Shown: positions 55,926 to 64,000 of the stretch, piece after piece
Layout of the letters: each line of letters starts with the position of its first letter
Numbering within the stretch: position 1 is the stretch's first letter
DNA from: Ichthyophis bannanicus
Lineage: Eukaryota; Chordata; Amphibia; Gymnophiona; Ichthyophiidae
Direction of reading: 5' to 3'
Assembly: GCA_033557465.1 (NCBI GenBank)
Contig: CM066033.1
Location: forward strand, 1,301,995,022 to 1,302,059,021
DNA length: 64,000 bases
Made by a program: the position numbers and the translations under genes
The notes under the pieces: generated by a model
Told to the model about the DNA's origin: nothing
What the model saw: only the letters and a program-made list of their open reading frames with translations
Databases searched by the model: none

Positions 55926-55929
55926 TAGA

Positions 55930-56127
55930 GACATTACCCGATGAACCAGGTTAAAGAAGTACTGAGCTCCAAAGTTAATTCCAAGGCAGGTGGGAGTCTG
56001 CTGTCAGCGTTCCTTCTTTTGGGAGTGGTGCATCAATTTTGCTGTTTGAATTGTGTAGGGCAGGTAGATCCCCTGGAAAGCTTTTCATTCTCGTCAACGT
56101 TTTTTAATATTTATATGGTTCCACTGT
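55930..56127 (+). pseudogene. LINE RT fragment, left part of a split copy
   Basis: The minimal recognisable peptide is SSTFFNIYMVPL near 56,085-56,127, the RT block just upstream of the catalytic motif. The frame is cut at 56,127 by a hAT MITE and again at 56,303 by element 6; it continues at 60,100. Upstream sequence is too degenerate to align by eye. Confidence 0.75.
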
Positions 56128-56287
56128 AGAGCCAGCCCAACCCATTAGGCAAACTAGGCAGTGGCCTGGGGGCAGCAAAGAGCAGGGTATTTAAAGCTAA
56201 ACAATGGATTTTGACAACCACGGGGCTGTAAAGCTTAAGGTCCTGCCGAGGCATTGACACCTTGAACCAATTCTGGGGTCAGCCCTG
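56128..56287. mobile_element. hAT MITE (160 bp)
   Basis: Flanked by TTCCACTG (56,120-56,127) and TTCCACTA (56,288-56,295), a 7 of 8 match. Ends TAGAGCCAGCCCA and TGGGGTCAGCCCTG. It interrupts a LINE RT frame. Confidence 0.82.
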
Positions 56288-56504
56288 TTCCACTATACAC
56301 TAAGGGGTATGTTTACTAAACTGCGTTAGTGTGATTCGCGTTAGGATCCGTGGTAGAGACAGAAATCCCAAATAAGGAAATGGGCGGTACATCATTACCG
56401 ATAACACGGGTTACCAGGCGCGATAAATTAACGAGCGCTACATGGCACGTTAACGCGCGTTAATCTTAAGAAGGCGCGCAGGCATACAAGCACAGCAGCA
56501 AAGC

Positions 56505-56563
56505 TGTAGCACAATGGTTACAACACTGACTGATAGTACAGGAGTCATGGGTTTGATTCCCCA
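56505..56563 (+). other. tRNA-like module A, element 6
   Basis: A box TAGCACAATGG at 56,507-56,517 and B box GGTTTGATTCC at 56,550-56,560. Confidence 0.8.
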
Positions 56564-56654
56564 GTGGGCCTAATGTATAAGGCTGGCTGAGACATCACCT
56601 TTACATTTAAGTAGTGATTGTTGAGGCATTTGACTTGTATTTTAATTAGCGCTG

Positions 56655-56790
56655 CCAGCAAACACACCCTCACGGTGGCATAACCTAAGGTGCCGCATAA
56701 GGCACCCCATAAGGCACTCCATAGGGCACATTATAAAGTGTACTGTCCGCCAAGGCACCCTATAATGTCCCCTATAGGACACCTTACAAG
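56655..56790. repeat. Self-complementary CCTTATAAGG tract, element 6
   Basis: Short palindromic words (GCATAAGGCACC, CCATAAGGCACTCC, TATAGGACACC) as in elements 1 and 2, but shorter. Confidence 0.75.
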
Positions 56791-58827
56791 GCTGTGAACA
56801 AAGCCCTGGCTGGCTGGCTGCAGAAGGACTGCACGTCACCACACAAACTGTCTGCTGTGGTTACCAGGATAGGGTTAACCCACCCGTACCCATGATGCAC
56901 TGCACATGCAAAGCAGCAGTCGCCAGATGGGCACAAAATTGGGTATGCACCCCCACAGCACCTCGGCCTGGTAGGGGGAACAGACCATGTGTGGTACTGG
57001 CACAGAGTAGCCACAGACAGTCACATTGTGCGGGTACTGTGCCCACCCTGAGGTTGAGGTGGGGCGCCCAGCACCAGGTCCACAGCACCTTTCATGGCTG
57101 AAATACACCATGCTGCAGGTCCCCATCAGTGTGTGATAGGTAGTTCCATTAGACACACCTAGCATACATCTGTGTCCTTCTGTATTTCTCAGTCATGTCT
57201 AGTCCTTATGGGCGATGATGCACCCGGAATAGTGCATATCCTGTGTTGGTGCCATGGTTACCTGCTGTAGGTGAAGGGGGGGTGTAGTGTGGAAGAGGGG
57301 GGGGGAGGTGTAGTGTGGAGGGGGGGTGTATGGACCCATTGGCAGATTATGTACCACCACACAACCCACCCTCTGGGGCTCAGGGTGGGAAACAGGATCA
57401 TCCACCAATAGATCCACATTCCACCTCCCTGCAATGGTAGCAGTAGAGGGGACCATCAACCCCAGTCCTGCTGGGGAACAGACAGAGCGGTACACATCCA
57501 TAACGCAATAGCAGACAGACGGCAGGCCTGGAGCTGCCCCCCACCATTATCTGACATTCTCCAGCAGTAAGCCTCCAGCCGCTGCACCCTGCAAGGTGTT
57601 CCAGCAAGACACATACTAGCTGCAGACAGTCTGCCAGCTAGTCCATAGTGCATGGTCCTGGAGAAGATGCATGTACCCAGAACGGTGATGTCAGCATACA
57701 CACCAAGCACATAAGTCAGTGATTGGGCCCCAAAAAAAAACCCATAAATATCACAAAAGAGAAATACTAGATAGCACTATGGGGGAACCTAGCCATGCCA
57801 TGGTCACTGCTCAGTCAGGGTGAGAGTGACCTCCCAGCAGGACATGCTATGGCCACCCCGTCCATGCAGCTGGTGGCCAGGCACTACAATGTCCGAGCCT
57901 TGCCCTATGCCGTGTGCAGATGCATCCAGGCCAGGCCACCCTATCCAGGCTATTCCCACAGTACCTTGCTCCTCATTATGCACATTGGCAGGCCAATACT
58001 GGCAACAGTGCTAGCAGTTTGGGCTGTGGAGGGTGTTGGCAGCCACCACACACTGGATAGGCAGACACACACTCCCCACACCTATGCCAGCATTGTGCAA
58101 CTATAGAGGTGTTGGGCAGCCCTGGCCACCACACCAGTCCTGGGCACAGTGCAGGCATGGCTATGGTATGCAATACTGTTGGGGTCACCCTGTCAGACTC
58201 AAGACCTGAGGCACACTCCACAGACATCAGAAAGGTTGCTATGATGCAGCTCAATCAGAAAATTGTGCTTAACTTAGGAATTGCTATCTGCCAGTAATCA
58301 TAGCAACCTTTTGATAGATGTGTACCGTATTCCCAGGTTTAGGGTGGCATTGCTAAGGTATGCAAGTGCTAGTATTGGGAGATGCACGCAGGGCTCAAAG
58401 TCCTGCCTCTCCAGGAGACTTTGGATAATGGGGCCTGTGGGTGCGGGTGTGTCTGCCCCTGTTGGCTGCTGCTTTACGGCAGAGGTTCCCAACTCCAGTC
58501 CTGCGGTGCCAAACACTGTTCGGGTTTTCATGCTGTCCCTCATGAATATGCATGAGATACATCTGCATACCATGGGGGTGGCGCATAGAAATGCAGCTCA
58601 GGCATCTTTATTAGAGGCAGCATGGAACCGGAATGGTGTTTGGCCCTCCAGGACTGCATTTGGTAGACTCTGCTCTAGGTAATGTGCATGTTTATGGTGT
58701 CTGTGCTCTTTAGGGTAAAATGTAGGTGTCTTGGGCATGTTTACGTCATCTGCAATAAAGGTGCTGTCTGTATTAGCACCTTGTAGTAGTGGGTAAAATA
58801 TGGGGACTGGGTTAGCAGGAACCACAG

Positions 58828-58890
58828 CTGGGACTTGAACCTGTGCTCTTCTGCTTCTGAATACACTGGCTTTGTGCACTGCACCACCTT
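58828..58890 (-). other. tRNA-like module C, element 6
   Basis: Reverse complement has TGGTGCAGTGC (58,876-58,886) and GGTTCAAGTCC (58,831-58,841), identical in both boxes to element 2. Confidence 0.8.
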
Positions 58891-59876
58891 GTTGTCACAG
58901 AGTCAGTACATTCCTTGGTGATACCATGACTGTTCGTCAGACAGGGCCCGTCTGTTGCAGTACACGGCACCCACCTACACAGGGCTATGCCACGGTCTGC
59001 TCTGGGCAGCTGCCACTGCCCCCTCCACCACCAGTATCCCTCAGCCACCATGCTGACATGCCCTTCTGCTGGTGGTGCTGGTGGTGCGCAGTCTCAGGCC
59101 ATCCAGTGTGCAGGTAAGTGGCTGCCTATGGTGCGGGTTCTGGGGTAGGGGTGCCTGCATAGACGTCCACGCTCCCCCCCAGCCCCGCCTGCCAATGTTC
59201 CGTGCCCTTGGGGGTAGCTGTTGGGTACTATCCCCTGTGACACTGTGGTAAACACACTCGTGCCCATGTTGGGCCTTCAGCAGTTGCTGTCTGGCTGCTC
59301 TGCTGTTTCAGCATTCGTATGGGCCACCTAGGCATCACCCTAGTCTGCACTGTGGCCCAGCTGCACCACAGCATGTGCCGCCTGCGGCCCTCTGTATCTC
59401 CTTTTCAGGCATCTGTCCAGTTGCCATTCCGACATGCCCGCCCTGATGTTGTGGGACATGTGCACGCCATAGGAACCCTGTCCGTTGGAGGGGAAAGCCT
59501 TGAGCAGCTCTATTTCACTGTGGGCCCATTCACCTTGTATGGGGACGGAGTATAGACCCTTCCACGATTTATATCTTTTCTATGGAGCTTTCTCGGGTTG
59601 GGGGGGTGTTGATGTTTCTCATTAATACCACTATTGGCAAGCTTGGTTATGGTTTTTTTCCAGTTTGTTGAGGTCATTTTCAGTGTTTATGTGCCCTTTT
59701 GTTCTGTGCACATGTATCACACTTATCACTGTTTTTAGGTTTCCCTGCCTGGGCTGTACATTGCTGACGCTGAAATGGTTTCTCTCCCCTGTAATGTGCA
59801 TTTAACGGCAGGTTTTTCAATCGCGTTAGGATTCAGCTCTTCAGATCAGCGCGTTTGCTGTGAAGGGAGCCTCTCC

Positions 59877-59914
59877 CCGCCCACTTTCCGCCCACTGACT
59901 CCTTCTATCCGCCC
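59877..59914 (-). promoter_or_regulatory. GC-box cluster, element 6
   Basis: CCGCCC words at 59,877, 59,888 and 59,909, that is GGGCGG on the minus strand, beside the right terminal palindromes. Confidence 0.6.
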
Positions 59915-60099
59915 TCTATCCACCTTCTGCGGTGTTTAACCGCGCCGCGGAACTTTACGATCGTTAATGTAGGTTAACGAGCGTTATGTAACGTTAATGA
60001 TCGTTAACGCATCATAACACGCGTTATGATGCATTAACGATCGTTAACGTTACATAACACGCGTTATGTAACGTTACTGCAGTTTAGTAAACATCCCCC

Positions 60100-61122
60100 T
60101 AAGTTGTAGTCATTAAAAATTGAGTTTCATCTCTATGTGGAGGACATTATTATTTACCCCATTCAAGATAAATCCAGGTTTAACTTCTGTAGCCAACTTC
60201 CCCCAAATACTGATATGGTGTGAGGAGAATGTACTGGCTATAAATTTTAAAAAGATGGAATCAATTACTCAAAAAGGGATAAATGACCTCAAAATCTAAT
60301 ATTTATTGCAGGAAATAGTATTTCAATATGAAGTGAAGTGGACTATCTTAGTTTTATATTATTAGATGTTAACATATCTTTTAAACCTCAAATTGTTAAA
60401 GTCACATGAAACACCTTTTTTAAACTGCGTCTGGCTTACAGGTTGAGGGCGTTTCCTGTTATGTCAGATTTTTGAAAAGCGGTGCAGTTGCTAGTATTGC
60501 TGTAATTGGATTGTTGTAACATAATGTACTTGGGTTTGCCAGAGGTGTAATTAAAATTTTTATGACTAACCCAGAAGGCCATGGCACTGGTTATTATTGA
60601 TAGCAGAAAAAGAGATTATATTTCACCAGCCTTGAGAACTATGAATCGATTAAATGTTTATGTTTTAGTCTAGAAAAGTGTCCATGATTTGGTGAAAAAT
60701 GAATTAACCTTGCTTTTAAGGCTCTATGATCCCTCATGAATGCTACAATCTGGCCAACAAGAGTTGCCAAGAGTACAGTCAATGTCTACTGTAAGAAAGA
60801 CCTTGACAAGATCTCAGATCTTCTCGGTAATTGGTTTGCAGATGTGGAATGTTTTACTGTTAACTTTGTGTTCTGAAGGTTCTCACTTAATTTTCCAAAA
60901 AAAAAGTTAAAGGCTTACTTACTTGAGTTAACCTTTAAATGATATTCTTTAAGCAAAACAGATCTGTAAAATCACAATTCTATTTTAATGATATTTATTA
61001 TACAGTTTTGTTATTTGTTTTAATAAGTCATTATAATGTTTTCTAAGATTATGAATGTAAGCTACTTTCTAAACCGCTTAGATATGTAATGATAGGTCGT
61101 TTATAAATGCGACAAAGGAAAC
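60100..61122 (+). pseudogene. LINE RT fragment, right part of the split copy
   Basis: After removal of the hAT MITE, element 6 and one copy of each duplication, the frame runs on from NIYMVPL into KIEFHLYVEDIIIY, so the catalytic YADD has become YVED. One stop lies between. A degenerate C-terminus (SVIGLQMWNVL near 60,820-60,850) and a 3' tail with TAAACCGCTTAG and GGTCGTTTATAAATG at 61,070-61,110 follow. Confidence 0.78.
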
Positions 61123-62440
61123 ATGAGGGCAGAACAGGGGGAAGTCTACAATGACTTGTTCCTGGCAAAATCCAAGGGCCTGTACTCTGTCCTCATCCTT
61201 CTTGACCTCTCTGCTGCTTTCGACATCGTTGACCACAACCTTCTCCTCGATACCCTGTCCTCGCTTGGCTTTCAGGGCTCTGTACTATTCTGGTTCTCCT
61301 CCTTTCTCTCCCATCGCTCCTTCAGTGTATGTTCTGGTGGCTCCTCCTCCTCCGCTACCCTGCTCCCTGTTGGTGTACCCCAAGGATCTGTCTTGGATCC
61401 GCTCCTTTTCTCTCTATATACCCAGTCCCTTGGTGCGCTTATCTCTTCCCATGGCTTTCAGTACCATCTGTATGCTGATGACTCCCAGATCTACCTCTCT
61501 ATGTCTGAAATCTCTCCGGCAATCCAGACCAGGATCTCTGCCTGCCTTTCTGACATTGCTACCTGGATGTCTCACCGCCACTTGAAATTGAACATGGCCA
61601 AGACTGAACTTCTTATCTTTCCCACTAAAACCTCCCCTTCTCTTCCTCCTTTCTCAGTCTCTGTGGATAGCTCTGTACTCCTTCCTGTTTCCTCAGCCCG
61701 CAATCTGGGGGTTGTCTTTGACTCCTCTCTCTTTTTCTCCACACATATCCATCTGATAGCTAAGACCTGCCATTTCTTTCTCTATAACATTATCAAAATC
61801 CACCCTTTCCTTTCTGAACACACTACTAAAACGCTTATCCACTCCTTAATCACCTCCTGTCTTGACTACTGTAACCTACTCCTTGCTGGTCTCCCTTTGA
61901 ATCTTCTCTCTCCCCTTCAATCTGTTCAACGCTCCGCTGCACGGCTAATCTTCCACCAGCCTCGTCATGCCCACATTACTCCTCTTCTCAAGTCACTTCA
62001 CTGGCTCCCTATCCGTTTCTGCATCCAGTTCAAACTTCTCCTGCTGACCTATAAATGCATTCACTCTGCGGCTCCTCACTACCTTTCTTCTCTTATCTCT
62101 CCTTATAACCCCCCTCGGGAACTCTGCTCTTCTAGCAAACTGCTTCTATCTGTGCCCTTCTCTTCTACTGCTAACTCCAGACTTCGCTCCTTTCACCTTG
62201 CTGCGCCTTACGCCTGGAACAAACTACCTGTGTCTGTACGCCAGGCACCTTCTCTAACCCTCTTCAAATCCAGGTTGAAAACTCACCTCTTCGCTGCTGC
62301 TTTTGGACCTTGACTCACCTGATCTCTTTTTCTTTCCCCTTGTTTCACCCCTGCCTACACCTTCTGTGTTTGTCTTGACTAGATTGTAAGCTCTGATGAG
62401 CAGGGACTGTCTCTTACATGTCTGTGCAGCGCCTCCATAG
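61123..62440 (+). pseudogene. L2 LINE, 5'-truncated with long open RT frame
   Basis: An ATG-started frame of 396 codons ends at 62,313. L2 homology begins near 61,150 ([13 protein letters not shown]). It has motif A ([14 protein letters not shown]), [29 protein letters not shown] with YADD intact, and the C-terminal [15 protein letters not shown]...LKTHLF. No stop interrupts it, so it is much younger than the L2 at 9,781. EN and the N-terminal RT are missing, so it cannot move by itself. The 3' UTR has AGATTGTAAGCTCTGATGAG but departs from the usual L2 end at about 62,430. Confidence 0.92.
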
Positions 62441-62629
62441 GGGGCGCTGAGGGCTCTTGCGCTCTTGTTGTGCTGCAACAGGACCGCATACAGCGCAGTT
62501 ACTGCCCGGGAACATGCTTTCCATGTCCCCATCAGTTAACACTGTGATGTTGCCCTGAAGCACCTTGGATTCGCCCTTTATGGGCATGTTGAGTGAATGA
62601 CACAGTGCCCTTTAGTAAAAGGGCACCTT

Positions 62630-62725
62630 AGCTTGTAAGCCTTCCAGGGACAGGAGAATACACGCCCTCAGTCACACTCGATTCCTGGAATAGGCATGAG
62701 CTAAATCCCAAAATAAATCAAAATA
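62630..62725 (+). mobile_element. SINE 3' tail fragment
   Basis: AGCTTGTAAGCCTTCCAGGG, GGCATGAGCTAAATCCC and AAATAAATCAAA resemble the 3' body of the tRNA-SINE at 63,235-63,480. Confidence 0.6.
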
Positions 62726-62959
62726 GTAAAGGGCATGGGCACCTATGTGCTGTGAGAGCCGAGGTACCCTGCTGTAAAGCTGTCCTCCACGTTCTTTAGA
62801 ATACTCAGTCTCTAATGCTACTGAGTCATGACATATTATTATGACCTTACCCCCTCTTTGATAGTAGAGATGTATAGCTAGTCTTCAGGATATGGCTGAA
62901 ATAGAGATACAGTATCTTCCTCCCCCACCAACATTTCAGTTAAACAAAGAATTTGGAGC

Positions 62960-63048
62960 TCTCTGGGGACAGGGAACCACCTACGTACCTGATTGTAGCT
63001 CACCTTGAACTATTATTGGAAAGGCATGAGCTAAAAGCCAAATAGAGA
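62960..63048 (+). mobile_element. SINE 3' tail fragment
   Basis: TCTGGGGACAGGGAACCACC, TACCTGATTGTAGCTCACC and GGCATGAGCTAAAAGCC, the tRNA-SINE 3' body in plus orientation; the head is missing. Confidence 0.65.
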
Positions 63049-63234
63049 GCTGCTTGAATGACACTTTGCTTTTAATACTTCTTACTTTCATCAACCCACA
63101 CATTGGACAGTGGGAGTCGCCAGGAGAGCATCCTTCAATTCCTCCTCTCCTGATTTATATGGCCCAAGAAGAATTAAGAACCAGCTGTGTTGTAATTTCT
63201 TTTTTTGACAGTGTCCCCTCCGACCTATTGCACT

Positions 63235-63480
63235 TATTTATTTATTTAACTCACACCTTTCGAGTAGTGGATCAAAGCAAGTTACTGTACATACATTCAG
63301 ATACGTAGATGTTTCCCTGTCCCCAGAGGACTTACAATCTAAGTTTGTAACTGCAGCAATGGAAGGTTAAGTGGCTTGCCCAAGGCCACAAGGAGTGCCG
63401 GGGGGTGGGGGTGGGGGGGGGGGGGGTTGAACCCTGGTCTTTCTAATCACTAGGCTGCTACCCTAACCACTAGGCTCCTC
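63235..63480 (-). mobile_element. tRNA-derived SINE, near full length
   Basis: Reverse complement starts with tRNA-like AGCCTAGTGGTTAGGGTAGC and B box GGGTTCAACCCC, then GGCCTTGGGCAAGCCACTTA, TTAGATTGTAAGTCCTCTGG and an (AAAT)n tail. A G-rich run at 63,402-63,426 has expanded inside it. The 3' part resembles the AGATTGTAAG motif of L2 3' UTRs, so L2 is a plausible partner for mobilisation. Confidence 0.88.
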
Positions 63481-64000
63481 CTTCACATAGATTCTACTGG
63501 AAAGCCAGTTTAGTTAAAACACATTTCTGAATGCTGTTAATAATAATGCAAACTGAGATTAAAATAATTAACTTAGATGAAGGAAAATCAACTGAATCAT
63601 AACATCCTCTATAATAACTGAAAGAAATAGGAACACTATTGATCCCTCTCTTCCTGTGTATTATTTGATTCATTTCTCACCTCCATCTCCAGACTTGAAG
63701 TGATTTACACACTTCTAAACATAATCCTTCTTCCATCCAACCATCCGATCCCCGTCCTTTCACACCCAGCTCTATTCACCCTGTTCTATTCAGTGCTCTC
63801 TGCTCTCTGTCTCTGTCCGATTTATCCTACTTCTGCCCCAGCTTACACTTGCATGAATATCCAGAATATGCCCCACTTGCTATAATTCTTACAATCTGAA
63901 CAATTTGGAATCTCTTCTGAAAGCCCATATCAAAAACCGAACATGCCCTATTTCCCGTACACCCCAGCCACATTTGTGTCACTCCAGATACTGCTAACAA
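63481..64000. other. No gene recognised
   Basis: AT-rich DNA then a pyrimidine-rich stretch; short frames without domains. Confidence 0.45.

Larger units (their letters stand above)
56304..60099 (+). mobile_element. Harbinger-like element 6 (3.8 kb)
   Basis: Ends GGGGTATGTTTACTAAAC and GTTTAGTAAACATCCCCC, duplication TAA at 56,301-56,303 and 60,100-60,102. Colinear with elements 1 and 2 from module A through the right GC boxes but lacks module M: the sequence jumps from the CCTTATAAGG tract (about 56,790) to block B. A G-rich tandem stretch at 57,280-57,325 is specific to this copy. It sits in a LINE RT frame. Confidence 0.9.

Noticed and set aside
56861..57088. 75-codon minus-strand frame present at the same place in elements 1, 2 and 6 (23,517; 27,735; 56,861)
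   Set aside because: The DNA of the copies is similar overall, the start is GTG, and the peptide has no recognisable feature; conservation of length is expected from DNA similarity alone.

Overview
This looks like nuclear DNA of a large-genome vertebrate, most likely an amphibian and perhaps a caecilian. The reasons are CR1 and L2 type LINEs, a DIRS retrotransposon, hAT and PIF/Harbinger-like DNA transposons and tRNA-derived SINEs packed together, with no recognisable host exon, rRNA or functional tRNA gene. The organism call is inference; the repeat families are read from the sequence. The supplied reading frames sometimes begin at GTG or TTG, so starts here were re-judged.

Layout. 1-8,000 is mostly unremarkable sequence with homopolymer runs, a 205-bp-arm inverted repeat (4,030-4,725), a LINE tail and a tRNA-SINE. 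8,017-18,830 is a retroelement nest: a CR1 copy broken by a LINE 3' tail and by an L2 element, then a LINE of another family (called here the GCGGT-tail family after its 3' hairpin) holding an inverted copy of itself, a 108-bp duplicated insert and a short L2-tailed insertion. 20,513-60,099 is dominated by six insertions of one DNA-transposon family with termini GGGGTATGTTTACTAAAC and 3-bp target duplications (TTA, TTA, TTG, TCT, TAA; one copy TTAA or TTA). One is a 183-bp MITE. The other five are 3.3, 3.8, 4.2, 6.1 and 12.6 kb and share a colinear interior that is about 3-4 kb once later insertions are subtracted. 61,123-64,000 holds an L2 fragment and several SINE pieces.

The strongest biology. 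(1) The five large Harbinger-like elements carry tRNA-like modules with Pol III A and B boxes at corresponding interior positions, GC-box clusters next to one end, and subterminal arrays of short CpG-rich palindromes. I could not recognise a transposase in them. (2) The 12.6-kb copy contains a nearly intact DIRS element (39,070-44,850) with inverted terminal repeats, an internal complementary region that matches both ends, a gag-like ORF, RT-RNase H and a tyrosine recombinase with an intact R-H-R-Y set. One premature TAA and one probable frameshift damage it. (3) The same copy holds three intact ~545-bp nearly perfect hAT palindromes, each with an exact 8-bp target duplication, and a fourth degenerate one. 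(4) Insertion order can be read directly: removing elements and one target duplication rejoins LINE reading frames at 35,082/47,668, at 56,127/60,100 and at 17,351/18,099.

Nothing here is an operon or host gene set. The coding content is transposon-derived and mostly broken; DIRS and the 61-kb L2 fragment have the longest open frames.
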